Of a DNA stretch of 57,347 bases, positions 44,177-52,946 are shown one piece after another. The notes under the pieces were generated by a model. The model saw only the letters and a list, made by a program, of their open reading frames with translations. It did no database searches and had not been told where the DNA came from. Origin of the DNA: Streptosporangiaceae bacterium (GTDB lineage: Bacteria; Actinomycetota; Actinomycetes; Streptosporangiales; Streptosporangiaceae); assembly GCA_025964695.1 (NCBI GenBank), contig JAOPYK010000030.1, positions 1 through 57,347 of the forward strand. Direction: 5' to 3'. A program made the translations under genes and the position numbers. Positions within the stretch are counted from its first letter, which is position 1; each line of letters starts with the position of its first letter.

Positions 44177-46002
44177 GCCTCTTCGGGGAGTTCCATCAGG
44201 TCGAGCGTCGTGCTCTCGGTGATCACGCGGTCCGAGGCCAGGCGCGGCAGCACCGTGGTGCAGAAGAACTGCGCCGAGGCCACCTTTCCGGTGTAGAACG
44301 CCTGGTCGGCGTGGGAGACTTCGCCGCCCAGCTTGGCCAGCGCGACCTCGGCCTGACGGCAGAGCAGCCAGCCGACGATGACGTCGCCGAGAGCGAGCAG
44401 GAAGCGGGTGCTGTTGAGCCCGACCTTGTAGATCTCCTTCGGGTTCTCCATCGAACCAAGCGCCCATCCGACCATCGGGTTGAGGATGCCCTCTAGGTCG
44501 TCCACGGCGGCACCCAGCACGGCGCGCTCGGTCTTGAGCCGGCCGTTGCCCGCGTCGCTCTGCGCGAAGGCCCGGATCTCCCCGACGAGCACCTTGAGCG
44601 CCTCACCCTGGTCCCGCAGGATCTTGCGGAAGAACAGGTCCAGCCCCTGGATCGCCGTGGTGCCCTCGTAGAGGGTGTCGATCTTGGAGTCCCGGATGTA
44701 CTGCTCGATCGGGTATTCCTGCAGGAAGCCCGAACCGCCCAGGGTCTGCAGCGACTCCGAGCCGAGCAGCGCGTACGCCCGCTCCGAGCCGAAACCCTTG
44801 ACGATCGGCAGCAGCAGGTCGTTGATCTTCTCGGCCAGGTGGTCTTTGCGGCCCTCGTGCTCGGCGATCTGGACCGCGTCCTGATAGGAGGCGGTGAGGA
44901 GCACCAGTGCCCGCATGCCCTCGGCGTAGGCCTTCTGGGTCATCAGGCTGCGGCGCACGTCCGGGTGGTGGGTGATGGTCACCCGGGGAGCGGTCTTGTC
45001 GGTCATCTGGGTGAGGTCGGCGCTCTGCACCCGCTGCTTGGCGTACTCCAGGGCGTTGAGGTAGCCGGTGGAGAGGGTGGCGATGGCCTTGGTGCCGACC
45101 ATCATCCGGGCGTACTCGATGACGAGGAACATCTGCTTGATGCCCTCGTGCACGTCACCGACCAGGTAACCGATGGCCGGGTGCTTCTCGCCGAAGGTGA
45201 GCTCGCAGGTCGTGGAGACCTTGATGCCCATCTTCTTCTCGACATTGGTGACGTAGGCGCCGTTACGCTCGCCCAGCTCGCCGGTGTCGAGATTCACGAG
45301 GTACTTGGGGACCAGGAACAGCGACAGGCCCTTGGTGCCGGGCCCGGCACCCGCGGGGCGGGCGAGCACCAGGTGGAAGATGTTCTCGGCCATGTCATGC
45401 TCGGCGCTGGTGATGAAGCGCTTGACGCCCTCGATGTGCCACGTTCCGTCGGGCTGCTGGATCGCCTTCGCCCGGCCGGCCCCCACGTCCGAGCCCGCGT
45501 CCGGCTCGGTCAGCACCATGGTGGCGCCCCACTGGCGTTCGAGCGCCAGCTGGGCGAACTTCTTCTGCTCGGGCGTGCCGATGGTGTTGAGGATCTGGGC
45601 GAAACCGGGGCCGCAGGAGAACATGTAGACGGCCGGGTTGGCGCCCAGGATCTGCTCGGCGATGGCCCAGGTGAGGCTGCGCGGCGCACCCGTACCCCCG
45701 AAGTCGGGGTCGAGGTCGACCCGGTACCACTCCGCGTCCATGTAGGCCTTGAAGGACTTCTTGAAACCCTCCGGCATGGTCACCGCGTTGGTGGCCGGGT
45801 CGAACTTCGGCGGGTTGCGATCGGAGTCCTCGAAGGACTCCGCGACGACGCCCGTGGCGAGCCGGTTCACCTCGTCGAGGATGCTACGAACGGTCTCCTC
45901 GTCAAGGTCCGCGTACGGCCCGCTGCCGAGGAGGTCCTGGCGGTTGAACACCTCGAAGAGGTTGAACTCCAGGTCGCGGAGGTTGCTCTTGTAGTGCGCC
46001 AT
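44170..46002 (-). CDS. Long acyl-CoA dehydrogenase (FadE5-like)
   Basis: 610 residues, longer than ordinary 380-residue ACADs because of an N-terminal helical extension and a C-terminal ACAD_C-type domain. FAD/substrate landmarks are [48 protein letters not shown] and [11 protein letters not shown] with the catalytic Glu (about residue 443). It oxidises acyl-CoA to trans-2-enoyl-CoA in the first beta-oxidation step, passing electrons to ETF. This extended type handles broad chain lengths in mycobacteria. It is divergent from spo0M and has a palindrome upstream that may bind a TetR-type fatty-acid regulator. Confidence 0.92.
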   Translation of the reverse strand: MAHYKSNLRDLEFNLFEVFNRQDLLGSGPYADLDEETVRSILDEVNRLATGVVAESFEDSDRNPPKFDPATNAVTMPEGFKKSFKAYMDAEWYRVDLDPDFGGTGAPRSLTWAIAEQILGANPAVYMFSCGPGFAQILNTIGTPEQKKFAQLALERQWGATMVLTEPDAGSDVGAGRAKAIQQPDGTWHIEGVKRFITSAEHDMAENIFHLVLARPAGAGPGTKGLSLFLVPKYLVNLDTGELGERNGAYVTNVEKKMGIKVSTTCELTFGEKHPAIGYLVGDVHEGIKQMFLVIEYARMMVGTKAIATLSTGYLNALEYAKQRVQSADLTQMTDKTAPRVTITHHPDVRRSLMTQKAYAEGMRALVLLTASYQDAVQIAEHEGRKDHLAEKINDLLLPIVKGFGSERAYALLGSESLQTLGGSGFLQEYPIEQYIRDSKIDTLYEGTTAIQGLDLFFRKILRDQGEALKVLVGEIRAFAQSDAGNGRLKTERAVLGAAVDDLEGILNPMVGWALGSMENPKEIYKVGLNSTRFLLALGDVIVGWLLCRQAEVALAKLGGEVSHADQAFYTGKVASAQFFCTTVLPRLASDRVITESTTLDLMELPEEAF

Positions 46003-46040
46003 GACACCCCGTCAGTCCGGCGGGCGGTTCGCGCCCTGCT

Positions 46041-46058
46041 TTACATACTGGTTAGTAA
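46041..46058. promoter_or_regulatory. Candidate operator upstream of the acyl-CoA dehydrogenase gene
   Basis: TTACATACTGGTTAGTAA is an 18-bp imperfect palindrome (arms match at 6 of 8 positions) located 38 bp before the dehydrogenase start. It resembles TetR-type operators controlling fatty-acid genes in actinobacteria. Confidence 0.4.
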
Positions 46059-46255
46059 CTCGACATCATGCTACCCGCCGGTAACGTCTTCCACTACCCC
46101 GCACACGAGAGTGGTCTTCCTCACACCAAGCCATCCCAAGTGCCCGGAAACCGTGACTCAACTGACATAAAAGGCCGAACCGGGGTACATAACATTTTCG
46201 TGCGGCGACACGGACGAGAGCCGGGGGGCTGGCCCGGACGCGAGGAGGAAAGACC

Positions 46256-47041
46256 TTGGTCTTCAAGAAGCTGCTGGCCGCCATGGGAGTCGGGGGACCG
46301 TCCGTCGAGACCGTCCTGCGGGACCAGAACGTCCGTCCGGGCATGCCGATCTACGGTGACGTCCACATCATGGGCGGCGACGACGTGTGCGAAATCATCG
46401 GCATCAACGTGGCGCTGGCCAGCCGCGTCGAGGTCGAGTCCGGCGACGACGAATACAGCCGCACCCAGAAGTACGCCCGCGCGCAGATCAGCGGGCCCTT
46501 CCGGCTGGCTCCGCAGGCACGGCACACCCTGCCGTTCCAGCTGCCACTCCCGTGGGAGACCCCGCTCACCCACATGTACGGGCGGCCGCTGTACGGCACC
46601 GATGTCGGCCTCGCCACCGAACTGGAGGTGGCCCGGGCCGTCGACGCCACCGATCTCGACCCGGTCGCGGTCCATCCGCTGCCGGCCCAGGAGCGGTTGC
46701 TGCTCGCCTTCGACCGCCTGGGGTTCCACTTCAGGCATGCCGACTGCGAAAAGGGCCGCATCTGGGGCGTGCACCAGGAGCTGCCGTTCTACCAGGAGAT
46801 CGAATTCGCCCCGGCCCCGCAGTACGCTCGCGGGATCAACCAGCTGGAGGTCACTTTCGTGGCCGGCCCGCACTCGATGGAGGTCATCCTGGAGCTGGAC
46901 AAGCGCGGCGGCCTCTTCACCGAAGGACACGACTCCTTCGGGCGGTTCACGTTCGAGTACGCCGCCCTCGAGCAGACCGACTGGGAAAGCCGGCTGGACG
47001 GCTTCCTTCAGCAGGCCTCCCGGCGACGCGGCTTTTTCTGA
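46256..47041 (+). CDS. spo0M: Sporulation-control protein Spo0M (arrestin-like)
   Basis: 261 residues. The arrestin-like beta-sandwich family is recognised from VFKKLLAAMGVGGPSVETVL, GMPIYGDVHIMGGDDVCEI and LPFQLPLPWETPLTHM, plus the late GRFTFEYAALEQTDWESRL tail. In Bacillus, Spo0M affects sporulation and cytokinesis; in actinobacteria its role is undetermined. The start is TTG at 46256 after GAGGAGGAAAGACC, a strong Shine-Dalgarno. It is divergent from the acyl-CoA dehydrogenase gene and followed after 73 bp by paralogue 2 of the beta-helix membrane proteins. Confidence 0.88.
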   Translation: MVFKKLLAAMGVGGPSVETVLRDQNVRPGMPIYGDVHIMGGDDVCEIIGINVALASRVEVESGDDEYSRTQKYARAQISGPFRLAPQARHTLPFQLPLPWETPLTHMYGRPLYGTDVGLATELEVARAVDATDLDPVAVHPLPAQERLLLAFDRLGFHFRHADCEKGRIWGVHQELPFYQEIEFAPAPQYARGINQLEVTFVAGPHSMEVILELDKRGGLFTEGHDSFGRFTFEYAALEQTDWESRLDGFLQQASRRRGFF

Positions 47042-47114
47042 TCTCCTTGTGACCCACCTCCCCGACTCCCCCCTTGCAACTCCCCCTCCCCACAGTCCCT
47101 AGAGATCGGTCGTC

Positions 47115-48629
47115 GTGGCGGAACGCTCTGACCCCCCAGGTCGCCTCATGTCCTGGCTGACCACCGCCGGTTCTGGCCGGTCGCCCGATCAGCGGCCGGT
47201 CAGGTCGGCCCGGATGTCCCCGGCCGAGCAGGAGCTCTGGGCCGCCTATCCGACCGGTGTCCTGGTCGATCTGACCGGCCGCGGTGACCCGACCGTACGA
47301 GCGAATGTGCTGGCCCAGCTGCTGCTGGGCGGCTGCGAGGCCCAAGCGGGGTTCGTACCGGCCGTACGACTGCGCGGCGCCCGAATCACCGGGCGGCTGG
47401 ACGTCTCCGGGGGCCGGATCGAATGCGAACTCCGGCTGGACAGGTGCGTACTGGAGGAGGCGCCGAAGTTCGGCAACGCGCATACCCGGCAGCTGCGGTT
47501 CGCCGACTGTGAGCTCCCCGGCTTCGACGGTGGCGGCCTGCAGTGCGATGGATATCTGAGCATGTCCGGCTCGACCATCAACGGCACGCTCAATCTGACC
47601 CGTGCCCAGCTGCTGGGCGGGTTCCGGCTGAACAACACGAAGATCTCCAATCCCGGCCCCGACGACTGGGCGGTCTTCACCGGAGGGCTCGTCGTGCAGG
47701 CCGGTGCCTTCATCCGCAACGCCGAGATCACCGGTGGCGTGCGGTTGACCGGGGCCCGGATGAACGCCGGGATCTTCATGGAGGGCACGGTCCTCAGAAA
47801 TCCGGGCGGGGTCGCCCTGGACGCCCAGAACATCGTCGTCGCGGACGCGATGGAGTGCAGCGGAGGTTTCATCTCCGAAGGAACGGTCCGGCTGCGCGGC
47901 GCCCGGGTCAACGGGACCCTGTCCTTCTCCCGCGCGGTGCTGAAAGGGGCCGGGCGGACGGCCCTGCACGGCAGCCATATGCAGGTCGACGAACTCATCC
48001 TCTGGACGGATGGCCGGATCGAGGGGCCGGTCTCGCTGTCGTACTCCCGGATCGGCCTCATTCAGGACGGCGCGGACAGCTGGCCGGACGAACTGTGGCT
48101 CAACGGGCTGACCTACGACTCACTGCGTGGTGCGCCGCCCAAGGAGCGGCTCGGCTGGGTGAACCGGGACGAGCAGTTCCATCTCCAGCCATACGAGCAA
48201 CTCGCCGACTGGTACCGCCGCAACGGCCATGACGATCTGGCCCGTAAGGCCCAGCTGGCCAAGATGCGGGCGCGCCGCGGTGTGCTCAGGCCGGCCGGAC
48301 GTATCCCCGGGCTCCTTCTGGACTGGACGGTCGGGTACGGCTACCGGCCGTGGCGAGCCGCCCTGTGGTTCGCACTGCTGCTCACGGTCGGGACCATCGT
48401 CTTCAGCCTCGTGCACCCGCATTCCATCAAGCAGCCGGGCGAGAAGCCGCACTACAACGCGTTGGCCTACACCCTGGATCTGCTCGTGCCGGTCTCGATG
48501 TTCGGGCAGCGGGATGCCTGGGACCCGACCGGCTGGACCCAGTGGCTGGCCTACACCCTGATCGTGACGGGCTGGATCCTGGCCACCGCCCTGATCGCCG
48601 GCGTCACCCGGGTCCTGCGGCCCAACTGA
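47115..48629 (+). CDS. Beta-helix/transmembrane protein, paralogue 2
   Basis: 504 residues with the same plan as the protein at 34164-35807. An N-terminal head has VRANVLAQLLLGGCEAQAG. Beta-helix repeats (VRLRGARITGRLDVSGG, VRLTGARMNAGIFMEG, VRLRGARVNGTLSFSRA) follow. A linker with QPYEQLADWYRRNG leads to the VGYGYRPWRAALW motif, two or more membrane helices and a final GVTRVLRPN, matching GATRVLSRD of paralogue 1. Function unknown. GTG start at 47115 without a strong Shine-Dalgarno. It follows spo0M on the same strand. Confidence 0.75.
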   Translation: MAERSDPPGRLMSWLTTAGSGRSPDQRPVRSARMSPAEQELWAAYPTGVLVDLTGRGDPTVRANVLAQLLLGGCEAQAGFVPAVRLRGARITGRLDVSGGRIECELRLDRCVLEEAPKFGNAHTRQLRFADCELPGFDGGGLQCDGYLSMSGSTINGTLNLTRAQLLGGFRLNNTKISNPGPDDWAVFTGGLVVQAGAFIRNAEITGGVRLTGARMNAGIFMEGTVLRNPGGVALDAQNIVVADAMECSGGFISEGTVRLRGARVNGTLSFSRAVLKGAGRTALHGSHMQVDELILWTDGRIEGPVSLSYSRIGLIQDGADSWPDELWLNGLTYDSLRGAPPKERLGWVNRDEQFHLQPYEQLADWYRRNGHDDLARKAQLAKMRARRGVLRPAGRIPGLLLDWTVGYGYRPWRAALWFALLLTVGTIVFSLVHPHSIKQPGEKPHYNALAYTLDLLVPVSMFGQRDAWDPTGWTQWLAYTLIVTGWILATALIAGVTRVLRPN

Positions 48630-48667
48630 TCTCACCTGGTAGCAAATGTCGGTGCTGTGGGACAAGA

Positions 48668-49477
48668 ATGGGTCCCGTGGGGACTTATCTGATCACTGGG
48701 GCAACGGGTGGCATCGGTGCGGCGGTCGCGGAGCTGCTCCAGGAGGATCGGCATGACCTGATCCTGACCGCGCGATCACCGGATCGGCTGGCCGGACTGA
48801 TCAAGCACCTCGGCTCCCCCGTCCTCGGCCAGACCCAGGCGATCTCCCGCGAGCAGCTGACCGGCTCGGGGTCAGCCGGCTCCAGAGTCACTACGGGCTC
48901 CGGCGCCCGGGCCGGGACGCCGAACGTCCGGACCCTGGCGCTCGACCTGACCCATCCCCGGCGGATGGAGGCCGCACTGGCGGTGGCCGATCTGCCGGAC
49001 CGGCTCGACGGGGTCGTACACAGCGCGGGCGTCGTGGAGCTGGGCCGGATCGCCGAGCTGGAGGCCGACGACTGGATCGACCAGCTGATGGTCAACCTCG
49101 TCGGAGCGGCCGAGCTGACCCGGCTGCTGCTACCGGCCTTGCGGGCGGCGCGTGGCCATGTCGTCTTCGTCAACTCGGGCTCCGGGCTACGGGCCCAGCC
49201 GGGCTGGGCCGCGTACGCGGCGAGCAAGCACGGGCTGCGCGCACTGGCCGACGCGCTGCGCGCCGAGGAGCCTTCGCTGGCCGTGACCTCCGTCTACCCC
49301 GGTCGTACGGCCTCGGAGATGCAGCGGAAGGTACGCGCCCAGGAGGGTGAGGAGTACGACCCGCAGGCGTACATCCAGCCGCTCACGGTGGCCAAGATCA
49401 TCGTCAACGCGCTGGAGACCCCCCGCGACTCCGTCGTCACCGACATCACCGTCCGCCACCGCGAGCCCCCACCCTGA
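48668..49477 (+). CDS. Short-chain dehydrogenase/reductase with an inserted Gly/Ser loop
   Basis: 269 residues, classical SDR. The cofactor motif is TYLITGATGGIG, with GVVHSAGVV and NSGSG, and the active-site pair is in YAASKHG. A stretch of about 35 residues near positions 45-85, rich in Ser, Gly and Thr, lies between the second beta strand and the LALDLTHP strand; ordinary SDRs lack it. The substrate is unknown. ATG at 48668; a GTG at 48677 is possible. It is 38 bp after paralogue 2 and may share its transcript. Confidence 0.85.
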   Translation: MGPVGTYLITGATGGIGAAVAELLQEDRHDLILTARSPDRLAGLIKHLGSPVLGQTQAISREQLTGSGSAGSRVTTGSGARAGTPNVRTLALDLTHPRRMEAALAVADLPDRLDGVVHSAGVVELGRIAELEADDWIDQLMVNLVGAAELTRLLLPALRAARGHVVFVNSGSGLRAQPGWAAYAASKHGLRALADALRAEEPSLAVTSVYPGRTASEMQRKVRAQEGEEYDPQAYIQPLTVAKIIVNALETPRDSVVTDITVRHREPPP

Positions 49478-49625
49478 CCCGAGATCCTCCGCCTGTTTCG
49501 GCTACTCCCTTCGGCTACTCCCCAATGACCCCATCGGCGAGTTCGCGGACCACGTCGAGCCGGCCGACAGGCTCGCAGCGCCTCAGCCAAGTCATCGACA
49601 CCGCCAGGACCCTGGGGTCAGGGGA

Positions 49626-50588
49626 TCAAGGGATCAGAGCGACCTTGCCGACGACGCGGCGGTCGAGCAGGTCGTCCAGCACCTCGCCGGCCTTGTCCAG
49701 CGGGGCGGTCCTCGGCGCCACCGGGTCGAGCAGACCCTCCGCCACCAGGGCGAGTAGCTCGACGAGCAGGGCGCGCTGGTCGAAGCCGTTCGACAGCGAC
49801 CAGGATCCCCAGTCGACGCCGACCACCGCGCGGTTGCGCAAGAGGACCTGATTGAGGGGAAGCGCGGGGATCGTACCCGAGGCGAAGCCGATCACCAGAT
49901 AGCGGCCGCCCTCGCGCAGTGCCCGCAGCGCCGGATCGGCGAGAGCCCCGCCGACCGGGTCATAGACCAGATCCACGCCGCCCGCGGACCACGCGCGGGC
50001 GGCGGTCTTGACGTCCTCGGCCGAGGTGTCGACGACAGCGGCCGCTCCTGCGGCCATCGCGGCCTCCCGCTTCTCGGCCGAGGAGGCGCCGGCCAGCACC
50101 TCGGCTCCGAGCACCTTGGCCACCTGTACCGCTGCCAGCCCGACCCCGCCCCCTGCGCCGAGCACCAGGACCTTCTCGCCGGCCCGCAGACCACCGCGAT
50201 CTCGCAGCGCGAAGAGAGCGGTGCAGAAGCTCTGGGTGAACGTCGCCGCCCGCGCCGGGTCCAGCCGGTCCGGGATCGGCACGGCCGCCGCGGCCTGCAC
50301 CAGCACCTGCTCGGCGAAGCCGCCCAGCCCGCACATGGCGATCACCCTGGTGCCCACCGCGGGCTCTGCGACGTCCGGGCCGACTGCCGTGACGACCCCG
50401 GCCACCTCACCACCCGGTACGAAGGGCAGCGGCGGCTTGATCTGGTAGCGGCCCTGGACGAAGAGTGCGTCGACATAGTTGACCCCGGCCGCCTGCACCG
50501 TGATCAGGATCTGGCCCGGCCCCGGCTCCAGCGGCTTCGTCTCGCTGACGACGACCGACCCCAGCTCTTCACACACCACTGCGCGCAT
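49626..50588 (-). CDS. NADPH:quinone oxidoreductase-type MDR protein
   Basis: 320 residues. The GroES-like half starts MRAVVCEELGSVVV and has AAGVNYVDALFVQGRYQ. The Rossmann half has VLVLGAGGGVGLAAVQVAKVLGA, and the quinone-reductase hallmark VGVDWGSW lies near the C-terminus. Zinc-ligand cysteines are absent, so it is the zinc-free QOR type that reduces quinones or enones with NADPH. It is convergent with the SDR and divergent from the rhomboid gene. Confidence 0.88.
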   Translation of the reverse strand: MRAVVCEELGSVVVSETKPLEPGPGQILITVQAAGVNYVDALFVQGRYQIKPPLPFVPGGEVAGVVTAVGPDVAEPAVGTRVIAMCGLGGFAEQVLVQAAAAVPIPDRLDPARAATFTQSFCTALFALRDRGGLRAGEKVLVLGAGGGVGLAAVQVAKVLGAEVLAGASSAEKREAAMAAGAAAVVDTSAEDVKTAARAWSAGGVDLVYDPVGGALADPALRALREGGRYLVIGFASGTIPALPLNQVLLRNRAVVGVDWGSWSLSNGFDQRALLVELLALVAEGLLDPVAPRTAPLDKAGEVLDDLLDRRVVGKVALIP

Positions 50589-50707
50589 GACATCAGCATG
50601 ACCGAAACCGAATACGATTCGCTAGACATTGCGCCGGTTCGGTGGAGTCGCTGGATTCGCTGGATATTTCACTTAACGCGCATTGGCCCTGCCCGTACGG
50701 TGACGTT

Positions 50708-51346
50708 ATGACCGATGCTGACGTCCCGCGGAGTTCCCCAGCCGCGGGGCTGGCCGACCACGCGTCACGAGCGGTGTCCGCGATCATTCTGGTGACGTTG
50801 ATGCTCGGCGGGATGTGGGCGCTCGAAGTCACCGACTATCTGGTGACCGACGACAACGGAGCCAACAGCCTGGACCAGTACGGCATCCGCGCCCACCATG
50901 TGGGCGATCTGCCGCACATCTTCTCGGCGCCGTTCCTGCACGCGGGCTTCGGCCATCTGATGGCCAACTCGATCCCGTTCCTGGTGCTGGGCTTCCTAGC
51001 CGCATTCCGCGGCATCGGCAAGTTCGTGCTGGCGAACCTGGTGGTCATCCTGGTCGCCGGGGCCGGGATCTGGCTGACCGGCCCCTCCAACGGCGTGACG
51101 CTGGGCGCCAGCATCCTGATCTTCGGCTACTTCGGCTATCTGCTGGGCCGCGGGGTGTTCGAGCGTCATCTGGCCGATGTCGCGATCGCCGTGGCGGTGG
51201 CCGCGGTCTACGGCACGATGATCTTCGGTGTGCTGCCCAGCAATCCGAACATCTCCTGGCAGGGCCATCTGTTCGGCCTGTTCGGCGGACTGCTCGCCGC
51301 CTGGAGGCTGCGTCGGCGCCGCGAGAGCCCGGCCCTCACCGCGTAG
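50708..51346 (+). CDS. Rhomboid-family intramembrane protease
   Basis: 212 residues with about six membrane helices. The first signature, FLHAGFGHLMANSIPFLVLG, and the late histidine helix SWQGHLFGLFGG (His187) are intact. The nucleophile segment is TLGASILIFGYFGYLL, with Ser135. The family's usual GASG reads GASI here, a change next to the catalytic serine that could alter activity. Rhomboids cut membrane-spanning substrates. ATG at 50708. The last 11 bp overlap the end of the WhiB-like gene. Confidence 0.82.
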   Translation: MTDADVPRSSPAAGLADHASRAVSAIILVTLMLGGMWALEVTDYLVTDDNGANSLDQYGIRAHHVGDLPHIFSAPFLHAGFGHLMANSIPFLVLGFLAAFRGIGKFVLANLVVILVAGAGIWLTGPSNGVTLGASILIFGYFGYLLGRGVFERHLADVAIAVAVAAVYGTMIFGVLPSNPNISWQGHLFGLFGGLLAAWRLRRRRESPALTA

Positions 51347-51593
51347 CGCCGACCTCCCGCCGCAGATAGCGTCGTTCGTCAGGGGTGGTGCCGCCCCAGA
51401 TGCCGTCCGGCTCGCCGGCGCGCAGCGCCCAGGCCAGGCAGTCGGGCCGGGCGAGGCAGCGGGCGCAGATCGCCTTGGCCTTCGCGACCTCGACGACCGC
51501 TGGTCCGGCCGCGCTGACCGGATAGAAGAGCTCGGGATCGGCCCCACGGCAGGCGGCCCATACGGTCCAGTGCTCATCGTCGTCGTTGTACAC
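51336..51593 (-). CDS. WhiB-family iron-sulfur transcription factor
   Basis: 85 residues. The four [4Fe-4S] cysteines are Cys15, Cys43, Cys46 and Cys52, in the conserved CxxC arrangement (CARCLARPDC). The turn GIWGGTTPDERR follows, with a basic C-terminal DNA-contact segment. Wbl proteins work with the principal sigma factor and respond to redox or nitric oxide. The protein is short, lacking extensions at either end. GGAGGCGCC precedes the GTG start at 51593. Confidence 0.93.
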   Translation of the reverse strand: MYNDDDEHWTVWAACRGADPELFYPVSAAGPAVVEVAKAKAICARCLARPDCLAWALRAGEPDGIWGGTTPDERRYLRREVGATR

Positions 51594-51683
51594 GGCGCCT
51601 CCTCACGCTCGCGAGCGCCTGACGCAGCGCTCTTTCCCCCGGGCCGCGAACTGAGTCCCGCCCGCCCTCCGGTATCGGTCCAT

Positions 51684-51709
51684 GGTAGTACTACCAACTG
51701 TAGTACTAC
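51684..51709. promoter_or_regulatory. Twin GTAGTACTAC palindromes between whiB-like and GNAT genes
   Basis: GGTAGTACTACC (51684-51695) and GTAGTACTAC (51700-51709) are two copies of the same perfect palindrome, centres about 15 bp apart, in the 161-bp divergent gap. They look like a repressor site or an overlapping promoter element. The binding protein is unknown. Confidence 0.5.
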
Positions 51710-51754
51710 TAGAGGTCGTTCTAACTCGACCAAGAGCCCGGATACCCTGACCGC

Positions 51755-52231
51755 GTGCCACGCGATCTGCAGGTGACTTTCCGGGAAGCCCAACGAGATG
51801 ACGTTCCCCACGTCGTCGGGCTACTGGCCGACGATCCGCTGGGCAGCACGCGGGAGACGCCCGGCGACGAGCTCCCCGAGGCCTACTGGGCCGCCTATGA
51901 GGCAATCGACCGGGATCCCAACAACATGCTGATCGTGGCCGAGATCGACGGCCGGGTCGCCGGAACACTCCAACTCACCTACATCCCGAGTCTCACCTAC
52001 ACCGGGGGCGAGCGCGCCCAGATCGAGGGCATCCGGGTCGCGGCCGAGCACCGGGGACACGGGGTGGGGCAGGAACTCATCGGATGGGTGGTCGAGCAGG
52101 CGCGGGCCCGCGGCTGCCGGGTCGTCCAGCTCACCACGGACCGGCAGCGTCCCGACGCGATCCGCTTCTACCAAAAGATCGGCTTCGTACCTTCACATAT
52201 GGGGATGAAGTACCACCTGAAGGGCCGTTGA
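51755..52231 (+). CDS. GNAT-family N-acetyltransferase
   Basis: 158 residues. The acetyl-CoA motif A is VAAEHRGHGVGQELIGWVVEQARARGC, and the motif B area has QRPDAIRFYQKIGF. It transfers an acetyl group to an amine of unknown identity. The bulge with an IDRDPNNMLIVAE strand pattern is typical. GTG start at 51755. Its promoter region holds the twin palindromes. Confidence 0.87.
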   Translation: MPRDLQVTFREAQRDDVPHVVGLLADDPLGSTRETPGDELPEAYWAAYEAIDRDPNNMLIVAEIDGRVAGTLQLTYIPSLTYTGGERAQIEGIRVAAEHRGHGVGQELIGWVVEQARARGCRVVQLTTDRQRPDAIRFYQKIGFVPSHMGMKYHLKGR

Positions 52232-52561
52232 CCCCGGCCTCGCTCTCCACGGCACACGGTCCTACCCGTACAGCCGGCCACGCGCGGCTGCACGCGGCTG
52301 CACGCGGCTGTACGCGGCTGTACGCGCAGCCGTACACACAGCCAACGGAAACAGCGAGTTAACCGGCATTTGACCATGAGGCCCTGCAATTCCGGCATCG
52401 TTGGTACCGGCGGGGGGACCCGCATTTCAGAGGTCGCGCGGCCTGCCGGCGATCGGGCAGCACGTGGAAACCGCTGTGCGGAGCGGCCGCGTACCGCGTC
52501 AGGCAGGCCGGGCGAGTTCCCGCCCTCCGCGGAGGTGGGGAAAACCGAACCCACAAGTTCC
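52232..52561. other. Intergenic region with tandem repeat
   Basis: These 330 bases contain the 10-bp repeat at 52285-52324 and then featureless sequence leading into the response-regulator remnant. The open frame from 52370 that covers part of it has no recognisable coding content before 52562. Confidence 0.45.
52285..52324. repeat. 10-bp tandem repeat after the first GNAT gene
   Basis: Four copies of GCGGCTGCAC or GCGGCTGTAC run head to tail. They are flanked by GTACAGCCG (52269-52277) and GCAGCCGTAC (52327-52336), which are inverted relative to the units, so several alternative hairpins can form. Confidence 0.7.
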
Positions 52562-52878
52562 GTAGCCGACATCGACGACTTCATCGACGCGCTCACCCGG
52601 GTAGCGGCCGGGGGCACCGCGCTCGACCCGGAGGTCGTCACCCATCTGTTCGGCCCGGCCGCCGGCCGGATGCCATGGCCGCTCCGACCCCGCGTGACGG
52701 GAGGTACTCTCCCTGATGGCCGAAGGCCGGACGAACGCCGCCATCGCCCGGCATCTGGTGGTCTCCGACCGGTCGGTCGAGAAGCACATCGCCAACATCT
52801 TCGCCAAGCTCGGACTCGCACCGTCAGAGACCGAGAACCGCCGGGTGCCGGCCGTGCTGCGCTATCTGGAATCCTGAA
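52562..52878 (+). pseudogene. Remnant of a NarL/LuxR-type response regulator
   Basis: Only the end of a response regulator survives. ADIDDFIDALTRVAAGG and LDPEVVTHLF in one frame are the end of the receiver and linker. After frame changes near 52665 and 52700, LMAEGRTNAAIARHLVVSD followed by VEKHIANIFAKLGL, the LuxR helix-turn-helix, runs to a TGA at 52876-52878. Between them, AMAAPTPRD in a third frame corresponds to the expected ALTPRE motif. The receiver with the phospho-Asp is missing and no kinase is adjacent. Decay rather than sequencing error is likely, given the missing front. Confidence 0.8.
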
Positions 52879-52946
52879 GCGCGCCTCTCTCACCAGCATC
52901 AGCGTCCAGCACCAGGAGCAGCATTCAGCATGAAGGAAGAAGCACA

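Noticed and set aside
47115-48629. Annotation of the paralogue as an oxidoreductase
   Set aside because: No nucleotide-binding or redox motif is visible; the sequence supports only a beta-helix plus membrane helices.
52285-52324. Short repeats as a CRISPR array
   Set aside because: Units are contiguous 10-mers with no spacers, and no cas genes are present.
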